Positions 25,285-34,100 of a stretch of 46,513 bases of DNA are shown here, in pieces. The translations under genes were made by a program, and so were the position numbers. Source of the stretch: Fluviicola sp. (lineage in GTDB: Bacteria; Bacteroidota; Bacteroidia; Flavobacteriales_D; Crocinitomicaceae); the NCBI GenBank assembly GCA_020849495.1, contig JADLGD010000167.1:1-46513 (forward strand). Reading direction: 5' to 3'. Position 1 is the first letter of the stretch. Every line of letters starts with the position of its first letter. The notes below the pieces were generated by a model, which worked only from the letters and a program-made list of their open reading frames with translations, searched no databases and was not told the DNA's origin.

Positions 25285-25357
25285 TGTTTTTGTGATATTT
25301 AAAAAAGACAAAAGACAAAGGACATAAGACAGATTCTGCCTTCGTCCTTTGATTTTG

Positions 25358-25711
25358 TCAGTTTTTTATTAAGTTATTTTTAAATCCAAAAATCATTTTT
25401 TGAACTTGTTGACAGTCGTTTATTATTTTCTCACAATCAATATTAAATAGTTCTTGAACGAGGATTAATTGAGTTTCCAATTCATAACTGGATCCTAAAG
25501 AGTAGCTTAAGAAATTCGCAAAATCTTTATTGGTGTTTCTTCCTGAACCCTCAGCTATATTCGATGGTATTGAAACTGAGGATCTAGAAATTTGAGATTT
25601 CAATCCAAATTTTTCATCGATTGGAATTTCTGAAAGTATGTTGTAAACGGATTTTGTTAATTCCATAGAATTTTTCCAAATCTCTAATCTTCTAAAATTA
25701 TGTACTGCCAT
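25358..25711 (-). CDS. Four-helix-bundle protein (23S rRNA IVP / bAvd-like family)
   Basis: A 117-aa protein of the family first seen as an ORF in 23S rRNA intervening sequences and also as the Avd accessory protein of diversity-generating retroelements. Signatures: NFRRLEIWKNSMELTKSVYNI near the start, FGLKSQISRSSVSIPSNIAEGSGR (the strongly conserved core, ~residues 36-60), and LGSSYELETQLILVQEL near the end. It forms a pentameric basic barrel in known structures, with unknown function outside retroelements. No reverse transcriptase or variable repeat is nearby, and the gene sits between two beta-oxidation genes rather than in rRNA. Flanking repeats suggest it arrived as a small cassette. 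Confidence 0.92.
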   Translation of the reverse strand: MAVHNFRRLEIWKNSMELTKSVYNILSEIPIDEKFGLKSQISRSSVSIPSNIAEGSGRNTNKDFANFLSYSLGSSYELETQLILVQELFNIDCEKIINDCQQVQKMIFGFKNNLIKN

Positions 25712-25737
25712 TTTTATTTACTTTTAGTTCTTATTTC

Positions 25738-25848
25738 TCAAGTCTTTTGTCCTCTAAGTCCCCAGTCTTTTGTCCATTAAGTCCTCCGTCTCTCGTCTCA
25801 AGTCCTCCGTCTCTTGTCCCCCAAGTCCTCCGTCCTTTGTCTTTTTAA
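25738..25848. repeat. Degenerate tandem repeat upstream of the IVP gene
   Basis: Five units starting AAGTC at 25740, 25756, 25779, 25800 and 25823 (spacing 16, 23, 21, 23), with the consensus AAGTCCTCCGTCTCTTGTCC. The same GTCCTTTG/CAAAGGAC vocabulary occurs in inverted orientation at 25307-25323, on the other side of the IVP gene. Confidence 0.75.
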
Positions 25849-28250
25849 TTCCTCAAAATCTTCCCACTTTTCACCAAACTTTCCAAGCGCTCAAGCGTTT
25901 TACGCTGCATACATAATTCAACAAACGCTTTGCGTTCTAAGTCCAGTAAGTATTGTTCTGAAACCACTGTGTTCTCACTCAAATCACCTCCGCATAAAAC
26001 GAAACCGAGCTTTTCAGAGATTACACGATCGTGTTCCGACATGTAATTTCCAGATAACATCGAGTTGGCTCCTACGAAAACGATTCCTAGTCCTTCTTGA
26101 CCAACAACTGTCACGTTTTTCGAACGTTTTGGTGCGATGTAGCCGTTTTCTGCTAATTCCAATGCTGCTGCTTTTGCTCTGGTCAATTGGTGCTCTCTAC
26201 TCACAACTACTTCGTCAATTCCTTCACGTAAATAACCCAAATCGAAAGCTTCGTGTGCTGATGTAGACACTTTGGCTTGACCAATTGTTAGAAAACGTTC
26301 TCTTAATCGATTGATCTTGATATCACCTGCTTTGAGTTCTTCAGATAAACGTTTTGCGAATTCTTTTGAACCGCCGCCTCCAGGAATCAAACCAACACCA
26401 AATTCTACCAATCCCATGTATAATTCTGCGTGTGCGATGACTTTATCAGCATGCATCGACATTTCGCAACCACCGCCGAGTGCCATGTTATGCGGCGCAA
26501 CAATGACAGGAATGTTTGAATAGCGAATGCGCATCATGGTGTCTTGGAAGGCTTTTACAGCGAAGTTTAACTCGTCCATTTCTTGCTCCACGGCCATCAT
26601 GAAAATCATCCCAACATTCGCTCCTGCGGAGAAATTTCCTCCTGTATTTGAAATGACCAATCCACGGTAGTCTTTTTCTGCTAAATCAATCGCTTTATTG
26701 ATACCTTCAATAACTCCACCTCCAATGGTGTTCATTTTTGTGTGGAATTCAATGTTTATAATGCCATCACCTAAATCAACAATGGTGGTATCTGCATTGC
26801 CCCACACTTTGTTGCTTGCTCTCAATACATTCAACGAAACAAGCGATTCTGTGCCAGGGATGATTTGATAGGATTTTGAACCTAAATCATAATAATAGCG
26901 CTTGCCGTTTTCTGTTTTGTAGAAGGAAGTACAATCAGCGCTTTCCATTTCGTTGATCCAGTTAGGCAACGTTTTTCCAGCCTTTAAGGCTAAATCTTTC
27001 CCTTGAGCAAAGCCTAATAAGTCCCACGTCTCGAAAGGACCAAGTTCCCAACCAAATCCTGCTTTGATGGCATCGTCAATTTTGTACAAATCATCCGAAA
27101 TTTCAGGAATGCGATTGGTCACATAGCCAAACAATCCGCCAAAAATGGTTCTGTAAAATTGCCCTGCTTTGTCCATGCCCATGAACAACATTTTGGTGCG
27201 CTGCTGCAGGTCTTCAATGGATTTCGCCATTTCTAAGGTAGGGAAGGAAACTTTTTTTCCTGGCTCGTATTCCAAGGTCTTCAAATTCAACGACAAGATT
27301 TCCTTTTTACCTTCAGCATTCACTGTTTTTTTGAAGAAACCTTGTTTAGTTTTACTTCCTAGCCAGTTGTTTTCCAACATTTTTTGAATGAAAGCTGGTA
27401 ATTCGAATAACTCTTTTTCTTCGTCATTCGGACAATTAGCCTTTAATCCATTTGCAACATGCGCCAAGGTATCCAATCCTACTACATCACATGTTCGGAA
27501 TGTTGCAGATTTTGGTCGACCTAAAACAGGTCCCGTCAACTTGTCAATTTCATCGATGGTCAAGTCAAGCGTTTCCACTGCATGAAACAAAGCCATGATG
27601 CTGTAAACACCCACTCTGTTTGCAATGAATGCAGGAGTGTCTTTACATAAAACGGTTTTTTTACCCAATTCCTTAGCGCCAAAAGACATGTAGAAATCAA
27701 CAACTTCAGGTTTGGTTTCTGTCGTAGGAATGATTTCCAATAAAGGCAAATAGCGTGGCGGATTGAAAAAGTGGGTTCCAGCAAAATGCTGTTTGAAATC
27801 GTCGCTTCTTCCTGCCAACATTAAATGAATCGGAATACCTGAAGTGTTGGATGAAATCAAGGTGCCTGGTTTGCGGAATTGCTCTACTTTTTCGAAAACT
27901 TGTTGTTTGATGTCCAAACGTTCAATAACTACTTCGATGATCCAATCACAATTTGCAATGAGGTGCATGTCGTCATCAAAGTTTCCTGTTTTGATGCGAG
28001 AAGCAAATGCTTTCCTGTAAATAGGGGACGGGTTAGAAGTCAAGGCAAATTGCAAAGCGTCATTCACAATACGATTGCGGACGGCTTTGTCTGAAATACT
28101 CATTCCTTTTGCGACTTCTTTTTCATTGGCTTCTTTTGGTACAATGTCTAATAAAAGCACTTCGCAACCTATGTTTGCAAAATGACAGGCAATTCGTGAG
28201 CCCATGACTCCGGACCCCAAAATGGCTACTTGTTTAATGTGTCTATTCAT
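25845..28250 (-). CDS. 3-hydroxyacyl-CoA dehydrogenase / enoyl-CoA hydratase fusion (FadN-like)
   Basis: An 801-aa fusion with the dehydrogenase first and the crotonase last, the order of FadN/YusL rather than E. coli FadB. The N-terminal NAD site is VAILGSGVMGSRIA (8-21), with the HFFNPPRYLPLLEI segment carrying the catalytic His and then KDTPAFIANRVG. The C-terminal hydratase has GNFSAGANVGM (CoA/oxyanion region), NMALGGGCEMSMHAD and LVEFGVGLIPGGGGSKEFAKRL. It converts enoyl-CoA to 3-ketoacyl-CoA in beta-oxidation, and the thiolase of this cluster would use its product. The ATG overlaps the MarR gene stop (ATGA), so the regulator and enzyme are translated together. The stop codon lies within the right inverted repeat of the IVP cassette. 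Confidence 0.93.
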   Translation of the reverse strand: MNRHIKQVAILGSGVMGSRIACHFANIGCEVLLLDIVPKEANEKEVAKGMSISDKAVRNRIVNDALQFALTSNPSPIYRKAFASRIKTGNFDDDMHLIANCDWIIEVVIERLDIKQQVFEKVEQFRKPGTLISSNTSGIPIHLMLAGRSDDFKQHFAGTHFFNPPRYLPLLEIIPTTETKPEVVDFYMSFGAKELGKKTVLCKDTPAFIANRVGVYSIMALFHAVETLDLTIDEIDKLTGPVLGRPKSATFRTCDVVGLDTLAHVANGLKANCPNDEEKELFELPAFIQKMLENNWLGSKTKQGFFKKTVNAEGKKEILSLNLKTLEYEPGKKVSFPTLEMAKSIEDLQQRTKMLFMGMDKAGQFYRTIFGGLFGYVTNRIPEISDDLYKIDDAIKAGFGWELGPFETWDLLGFAQGKDLALKAGKTLPNWINEMESADCTSFYKTENGKRYYYDLGSKSYQIIPGTESLVSLNVLRASNKVWGNADTTIVDLGDGIINIEFHTKMNTIGGGVIEGINKAIDLAEKDYRGLVISNTGGNFSAGANVGMIFMMAVEQEMDELNFAVKAFQDTMMRIRYSNIPVIVAPHNMALGGGCEMSMHADKVIAHAELYMGLVEFGVGLIPGGGGSKEFAKRLSEELKAGDIKINRLRERFLTIGQAKVSTSAHEAFDLGYLREGIDEVVVSREHQLTRAKAAALELAENGYIAPKRSKNVTVVGQEGLGIVFVGANSMLSGNYMSEHDRVISEKLGFVLCGGDLSENTVVSEQYLLDLERKAFVELCMQRKTLERLESLVKSGKILRN

Positions 28251-28708
28251 AATGTTGAATTATTTGAAGATGTATCGGATGTTTCTTCATCAAGTAGCAA
28301 CTGCACTTGATTGATGACTTGTTCAAAAATTTCTAAATGTTCTCTTGGTATACGCTCAATGACTTTGTTGTTGAATTCAAACACAACATCGCGGGAAATG
28401 TAACGTGCATCCAAACCTGCTTTGGTCAAGAAAATACGCACAACCCGTTTGTCTTTGGCGTCTTCTTCTCGACGGATAAGTCCTTTTTCTTCCATGGTTT
28501 TCAAGGTGCGCGAAAGGCTTGTCGGCTCCATTCCCATACGCGGTCCCAATTGGGTACTTGGTGTACCGTCTTTATCAATGTGAAGTAAAATGAATCCCAT
28601 TGACATGCTGATTCCATAGCTGTTAGCTTGTTGATTGTACATGCGCGACATCTTGTGCCAAGTTAAACGCACGTCGAGGTCGATTAAAAATTCGGGTTTG
28701 TTTTGCAT
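28247..28708 (-). CDS. MarR-family transcriptional regulator
   Basis: A 153-aa winged-helix regulator. Visible are the N-terminal dimer helices (LDVRLTWHKMSRMYNQQANSYGISMSMGFILLHID), the recognition helix region STQLGPRMGMEPTSLSRTLKTMEEKGLI and the wing RREEDAKDKRVVRIFLTKAG (the DKR wing-tip motif). It heads the minus-strand beta-oxidation operon and overlaps fadN by ATGA. It most likely represses this operon and is released by a fatty acid or acyl-CoA, but the ligand is an inference. Two inverted repeats flank its own promoter box, suggesting self-regulation. Confidence 0.92.
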   Translation of the reverse strand: MQNKPEFLIDLDVRLTWHKMSRMYNQQANSYGISMSMGFILLHIDKDGTPSTQLGPRMGMEPTSLSRTLKTMEEKGLIRREEDAKDKRVVRIFLTKAGLDARYISRDVVFEFNNKVIERIPREHLEIFEQVINQVQLLLDEETSDTSSNNSTL

Positions 28709-28719
28709 ACATATAAGTC

Positions 28720-28735
28720 TGATACGAATGTATCA
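28720..28735 (-). promoter_or_regulatory. Inverted repeat TGATAC-n4-GTATCA at the MarR promoter
   Basis: TGATACGAATGTATCA has 6-bp perfect arms and overlaps the downstream end of the -7 box (28734-28741), placing it near the transcription start. This is a good position for repression. Confidence 0.5.
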
Positions 28736-28741
28736 AAAATA
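28734..28741 (-). promoter_or_regulatory. -7 box for the MarR-fadN operon
   Basis: Minus strand TATTTTTG, fitting TAnnTTTG, 25 nt before the MarR ATG. It is bracketed by the two inverted repeats. Confidence 0.5.
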
Positions 28742-28759
28742 TATTATGTACGCATAATA
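28742..28759 (-). promoter_or_regulatory. Inverted repeat TATTATG-n4-CATAATA, likely MarR operator
   Basis: TATTATGTACGCATAATA has 7-bp perfect arms (18 bp overall), the usual size of MarR sites. It lies immediately upstream of the -7 box, inside the promoter spacer, and 24 bp from the stop of the PaaI-like gene. Confidence 0.6.
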
Positions 28760-28783
28760 AATTGTAGATTTTTTTGAATTGGT

Positions 28784-29191
28784 TTACCAGTTTTCAGGAT
28801 GTCTGAAAACCGTTCCGTTGAATCGCGCCACTAACTTGTGGTGTTGGTTGTAAACCAATGATTCATAGCGACCTATTGTTTTTCCGCAATTGATTTCCTG
28901 GCATTTGACGGTTAGTTGGTCATTTAGGTGAATCGGTGCAATGTGGGCAATTGCGGTTTCAATACTCACACATTTTTGTCCGCGTGAGTTAGCGGCAAAA
29001 GCCAAAGCGGAATCAGCTATCGCATAACTGATTCCACCGTGAGTTATTTGGTGTCCATTCAACATTTCTTCACGAACAGTCATAGCTAATTCACAAGAAC
29101 CAGCTTCAACTTTGATGATTTCAATACCTAACCACTGGGAGTAGGTATCTTTTTGCATCATTTCGTTAACAATGTCGATGGGGGTTTTCAT
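28784..29191 (-). CDS. PaaI-like hotdog-fold acyl-CoA thioesterase
   Basis: A 135-aa hotdog-fold protein. The sequence LNGHQITHGGISYAIADSALAFAANSRG carries the PaaI signature (Asn/His plus HGG and the acidic AD), and VSIETAIAHIAPIHLNDQLTVKCQEINCGKTIGRYE gives the other strand-helix elements. PaaI enzymes hydrolyse CoA thioesters, classically in phenylacetate degradation, but no paa genes are nearby, so the substrate is open. It starts 1 nt after the stop of the upstream hypothetical gene and probably shares its transcript. The MarR operon begins just after it. Confidence 0.85.
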   Translation of the reverse strand: MKTPIDIVNEMMQKDTYSQWLGIEIIKVEAGSCELAMTVREEMLNGHQITHGGISYAIADSALAFAANSRGQKCVSIETAIAHIAPIHLNDQLTVKCQEINCGKTIGRYESLVYNQHHKLVARFNGTVFRHPENW

Positions 29192-29192
29192 C

Positions 29193-29669
29193 TTAGTCTA
29201 AAGAACGAGAAAGTAACGAAATCATTGCTAAAATCACAATGAACAATTGCGTAGCAGTTTCATCATCCAATGATACACCATCTGCGTCTTCCATTCCGAT
29301 TTCCATGGCCATGAATTTCACTAAATCGGGTTGATCAGCAAAATCTTCCAACACTTGATCTTCTTCTTTTTCAAAGTATTCATCCAATAATTGGAAGTAA
29401 GGTTCTTCGAAATCATCAATTTGTTCGTCGGTCACTGTTTTTGGATGCAAACCAGCTTGAGCAAACGATTCAAGAACGATGGTGAAATAATAGATTAACA
29501 AACTTTCCAATTCAGGATTGTTGTATTCTTGAGCCGCAGACATAACGTAACCTAATAAAATAGGCTGAGCTGTTGTTTGTGCTTCTGATAAACGGTCTAA
29601 AGCACTTTCATCAAGCGTATCGACTTTTTTAATGGCCGCCTCGATGTGACCAATTGAAACGTGTGACAT
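29193..29669 (-). CDS. Acidic protein of unknown function
   Basis: 158 aa from ATG at 29669 (MSHVSIGHIEAAIKKVDT); a TTG two codons upstream is a poorer start. It is strongly acidic in its second half (DDFEEPYFQLLDEYFEKEEDQ) and ends in a hydrophobic helix (TQLFIVILAMISLLSRSLD) that could be amphipathic or a weak membrane anchor. It looks all-helical. I do not recognise a family. It shares a transcript with the PaaI-like thioesterase (1-nt gap). A possible -7 box, TACCTTTA on the minus strand (29686-29693), lies upstream. Confidence 0.65.
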   Translation of the reverse strand: MSHVSIGHIEAAIKKVDTLDESALDRLSEAQTTAQPILLGYVMSAAQEYNNPELESLLIYYFTIVLESFAQAGLHPKTVTDEQIDDFEEPYFQLLDEYFEKEEDQVLEDFADQPDLVKFMAMEIGMEDADGVSLDDETATQLFIVILAMISLLSRSLD

Positions 29670-29788
29670 GAACAAAATTTTGCGGTAAAGGTAATAGTAA
29701 TATTACAGGAAAATAGGCGTTTAAAGCTTTGGATAAGGAAATTTTATTAAAAAATGTTTAAATAAAATTGTTACAATTCCTGAAATTC

Positions 29789-29796
29789 TACATTTA
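29789..29796 (+). promoter_or_regulatory. Possible promoter of the lipoprotein/WG operon
   Basis: TACATTTA, one base from TAnnTTTG, preceded by TTG at 29768-29770 with an 18-bp gap, and 17 nt before the ATG. Confidence 0.4.
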
Positions 29797-29813
29797 ACCT
29801 AAAATACTTACTT

Positions 29814-31199
29814 ATGCGTAACCTTCTATTTGGATTTCTGATTTTTTTAACCGCTTGCTCTAGCGATTCAAACTCAAAGAACACATCTGATTTATCCTTA
29901 AAAGATGAATTGATAACTGCCATTGAGACAGGGGAAATTTCTAATTGGTTAGAAAATGAAGTTGAACAGTTCCTGTTGACTGATAGCGAAGTCGTTTTAA
30001 CAACCAAAAAATCGTCACGTATCCACATTCCAAAAAATGCATTTGTTCGCAATGATGGAAGCGCGCCAAAAGGAAAAGTAACCTTGGTTTTTAAAGAATA
30101 TCAAACTGCAGGTGAAATTCTCGCAAGTGGTTTACCGATGAAATATACAGATCCTTCAGGTAAAACAATTGATTTCGAAAGTGCGGGCATGTTTGAAATA
30201 AGGGCTTTGGATGGCAAGGATACCTTAGAACTGCGAAAAGGAAAAGAGATCAAAGTTGAATTAGCAACACCTGATGCAGGGAAGTATAATTTTTATGGAT
30301 TGTCTGATAATACGAGAGGATGGACAGAAATCGCAAAAAATCAATCTCCTGTTCCAAATCCATATCTACAAGATGCAAAAGATAGTTTAAGTCGCTTGGA
30401 ACAAGTAATGGCTGAAAATCAGCCTAAAAAACCCGTTCCATATTCACCAACGGATAAATTGTTTGATATTAAAGTGAATCCGGCTAAATATCCTGAATTT
30501 AAAGAGATTGGAGGGGTGATGTGGAAATACACAGGAAGTAAAAAATCGGAAGATCCAGCATACAACACAGCATATTTTAATAAAAAGTATTCTTTTACTA
30601 AGTTGGCTCCCAAAAAAGGTGAGTACTTAGAATATGATGTGAGCTTTGCTTCAACAAAAGATACGATTGTTTTGACGATGGCTCCTGTTTTCCCTGGTAA
30701 ATTGAAAGAGAAAGGCGAGAAAAAGTTACTTGAGAAAATCAAGAAATTCAATGAGGCACTCAATCGCAGTGAGAAAATCAGAAGTCAACAACGAAATGAA
30801 GCCAAGTTATTGCGCATGTTTAATGTAGATAAGTTGGGGATTTACAATTACGATCGTCAGTATAAAACGGAAAACATTCCAATTTTAGCTGCTTTTTATT
30901 TAGATGGAAAACCAATGGATGCTTACCCTGGAGCATCTGTGTTTTTAATTCCAGAAGGAAAATTGTGTGTGGTTCAATATGGTGCTGAAACGCAAGATAA
31001 ATTTGCAATTAATCCTTATGAACGCAATCAATTGATAGCAGTTATTGGAGAAAACGAAGTGTATGCTTTAGATGACAAAGCGATTCGCAATTTAAACCTT
31101 CCTCAATTCAAAAATAAAACCTTGAAAATCGAATTGAAACCAATCAAACAGAAGGTGAAAACAGGTGCGGATATTGATGCAGTTTTAGCGAGTTTATGA
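29814..31199 (+). CDS. Lipoprotein of unknown function, paired with a giant WG-repeat protein
   Basis: A 461-aa lipoprotein: MRNLLFGFLIFLTACSSDS has lipobox LTAC with Cys15. The mature protein contains an early beta-rich region (SRIHIPKNAFVRNDGSAPKGKVTLVFKEYQTAGEILASGLPMKYTDPSGKTIDFESAGMFEIRA-type pattern), resembling ZU5/carboxypeptidase-regulatory-like modules that open many Bacteroidota surface proteins. A lysine-rich helical stretch (~300-340) follows, then another beta region. I cannot name a family with certainty. Its TGA overlaps the start of the next gene (ATGA at 31196), so the two are translationally coupled and probably act together at the envelope. Confidence 0.7.
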   Translation: MRNLLFGFLIFLTACSSDSNSKNTSDLSLKDELITAIETGEISNWLENEVEQFLLTDSEVVLTTKKSSRIHIPKNAFVRNDGSAPKGKVTLVFKEYQTAGEILASGLPMKYTDPSGKTIDFESAGMFEIRALDGKDTLELRKGKEIKVELATPDAGKYNFYGLSDNTRGWTEIAKNQSPVPNPYLQDAKDSLSRLEQVMAENQPKKPVPYSPTDKLFDIKVNPAKYPEFKEIGGVMWKYTGSKKSEDPAYNTAYFNKKYSFTKLAPKKGEYLEYDVSFASTKDTIVLTMAPVFPGKLKEKGEKKLLEKIKKFNEALNRSEKIRSQQRNEAKLLRMFNVDKLGIYNYDRQYKTENIPILAAFYLDGKPMDAYPGASVFLIPEGKLCVVQYGAETQDKFAINPYERNQLIAVIGENEVYALDDKAIRNLNLPQFKNKTLKIELKPIKQKVKTGADIDAVLASL

Positions 31200-34100
31200 T
31201 TCGTTTGATTGTCATAGCGTATTTTTGGTTACATGCAGTTGTTGCGTTTTCTCAAACTGAACTGATTTTAGATTCCTTGTCGTATACTACAATCGTTCCC
31301 TATAAAACAACTAATGGCTGGACGTTTATGGATAATTGGAAATTGATTGATTCTTTTCCAATTGTTGATAGTGTTGTGGTTAAACCGTATACATTGAATC
31401 GTGAACGTCCTTTTATAATTGCAGAAAAAAACCGTTTTGGGTTGTTGTACTTTTCGGATCATTGGGAAACGGTTTTACCAGCAACTTCAGACTCTGTTTT
31501 TCAACATGACAATTTCTTTTTTTCGCGAGAAAATTCAGTTTGGAATGTTTATAGTTGGGATGTCGATCATTTAGAGAAGGTGAAAGAGTTGGGTGATGTT
31601 GAAAAGTGGTTTGAACTTGGCAATGAGTTGTATTTTTGGAAGGATCATAAAATGGGGATGTGTAAAGAGGGAGAATTTGTCCTTTCTGATTATCAATACA
31701 TTCACTATTTTGAGTCAATTGATCTTGTTAATCCAACGAGGATGAGCGAAGAAGTGGCAACTTCTACTATTTATCTTGTTTCGGATGGTGAAAAATTTGG
31801 CTTGATTACAAAAGACCAAGAATTGATTGCTTGTAAAGCGAAAACCATTCAGCCATTTTCTTTGGTTTGGTGCAGGTATTGGGAAAAGGGTTACTGGGTG
31901 TATTTCCGTTATTTTGATGGATTTGAAGTAGATCCAAAAGGGAAAGATATCGTGTTTTATTCAGATTCCATTTGGAAGATTTTTAATGCTGATAGATCAA
32001 GATCTGAAATATATTTATGGAACCAAAAAATGGCAATCAGCGGACAGTATGAAGATTATTTCCTATTGCCTAATGGAAAGCTGGCTGTTAAGAACAATCA
32101 GAAAGTTGGAGTGGTAGAGTTGAATGGAAATCAAAGAGTTCCTATTGCTTTTGATCAGATTGACTGTTTGGATAATTCTTTTTATCGTGTACTAAAAGGA
32201 GATAAATGGTTTCTTGCAGATTCAAATGGAACTGTTTTAACCAAAAAAGGGGTTGATTTTATTTTACCATTTAATTCAATGAGTAAAAGCCGCTTTTTTG
32301 AGTTTCATGATAAACAATTACATGGTGTTTTTTCAGATAATGGTACTGTTGTTCTTGAAGCAAACTATCAACATGTTTTGTATTACATGGATTGTTTTAT
32401 AGTATACAATTACAATGGAGTAGGCTTGTTTGATAGTAAAGGGAAAGCACTTTCGTCAATGGAGTATAACGGATATGATTTTCAAGACAATTATATCGTT
32501 TTGTTTTATTCGAAAGATGTCAAAGATGTTTTTAATTCTAAAGGGAAATTAACGAGTAAACCTTGCTCGGAGTTTGTGCAATTGGACGATGTTTTAAAGT
32601 TTTATTCGAAAAATCACTTAGAAATTGTAGCATTGGATGAAGATCGATTGACCGTGTTTGATCGACAGATTTATACTGGAGACATAAGTTTTGAAATAGA
32701 TGGAATTTATAAAGACACACTCTATCATACGATGAATTTTTCACATCCAAAATCCCATATTGAAGAGCATCAATTAACGGGGTATTTTGGCTTAAGAGAA
32801 AATTTTTCTACGAAACACGTAGAGCAACCTAATTTATTGGAAATTTTACCCGGTCATTCATTTAATATTCACACAGGTATTGTGAAGCATGAAGAAATTC
32901 CGATGCTAGTAGATGATTCGATTCATTTGATAGCCTTTTCAAATTTACAAGCTTTTGATATTGGAGCTGGAAACTATGTGGGAAGTACTTTTGTTTCAAG
33001 TACTTTACATAAATATTCATACGGTACAAGTACCACTGCTAACAGGTTGATTTATGCACCAAATGGATCAAAAGAATGGTGGGCAAGTTATGGTAAAGTG
33101 AGGCAAGATGCAAGTGAAATAAATGGAATTAACTACAATGGAGAAGATGTTTTTGCTTATCACATAGGTGGAACTTTTAAACCAATTCAAGCAAATGAAA
33201 AGATTCCTCCACTTTATGAAAATTATCAATGGTACAATGATTTAAATACGATAGGAATTGATCCTGTTTCTATTCAAAGAATAATGGATCCAACAAAAGG
33301 ACGTGAATTGATTGGAGGCAAATGGCTTGTACAAATTGATGCTTCATTCCATCCAGAATTAATCAATAAGGCGCTCAAGAACAAAGAGTATTCTTCTTTA
33401 GAATTAGATTTATCAAGAGGAATTGTATTCAATGAAGCCAGTTTTGAAGCAAAAAACACGGATGATGACCTGGTTATTTGGAATTATCAAATAGGAGACT
33501 CAACACCGATTTACAAATACAAAGATGTAATTCGTTACCCAGTTGGTTTTAGTACCTTAGTCAGTGCTGCTTTGCATGTTGGCTTTGTGCATCCAAGTGC
33601 TCCTGATTACATTTTTGATACGATCGATAATGATTTTGAATTTGAAGGAGGTAGATTGATTGAGCGAAAAGGTGATTCGACGCTGCTGTGGTCCACTGAC
33701 ATGCAATTGATTGGTTCTTTTGGTTCAGGGTTTTACTATTTAAATAATGAATTGTTTGCTGCTCAAAAAGCAAGTAAATGGTTTGTTTACAATCGAAATG
33801 GTGAACAAGTTGGTACAATAGGTTTTGATAAGATTCAACCTTTCACTGATGGTTTGGCTATCGTTGAAAACAGTGATGCTGCAATGGTGGTGAATTTGAA
33901 GTTTGAAAAAGTGGATGATTTACCTTCAACTGGTTTTGAAGCCAAATCGAATGGGGTTTATGTATTGGAGCAAGAAGCGCAATCGATTTATGTTGATCTA
34001 AAAAGAAAAATTCAAGATACAATATCTAATAATGAATCATTTTTGGGAGTTGACTGGCTGTTTTCTAGAGGTGTCAATAAAAAATATGTACGAAAAATTG

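Larger units (their letters stand above)
25298..25848 (-). mobile_element. IVP-type cassette with inverted terminal repeats
   Basis: A four-helix-bundle gene is bracketed by inverted copies of a TTAAAAAGACAAAGGAC-like sequence: left end 25298-25323 (TTTAAAAAAGACAAAAGACAAAGGAC-type, with one AAAAGAC duplication) and right end 25831-25848, where the minus strand reads TTAAAAAGACAAAGGAC. The right end overlaps the fadN stop codon and the left end abuts the start of the thiolase gene. Inside, the left side has a further inverted arm (25344-25359). The right side has five AAGTC(CTCCGTC)-type units at 25740, 25756, 25779, 25800 and 25823. No transposase is present. That this is a mobile unit is an inference. 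Confidence 0.5.

Noticed and set aside
25358..25711. Diversity-generating retroelement accessory gene (avd)
   Set aside because: There is no reverse transcriptase, template repeat or variable repeat in the window.
25738..25848. Regularly spaced short repeats resembling a CRISPR array
   Set aside because: Units are only 16-23 bp apart with no unique spacers and no cas genes; it is a degenerate tandem repeat.
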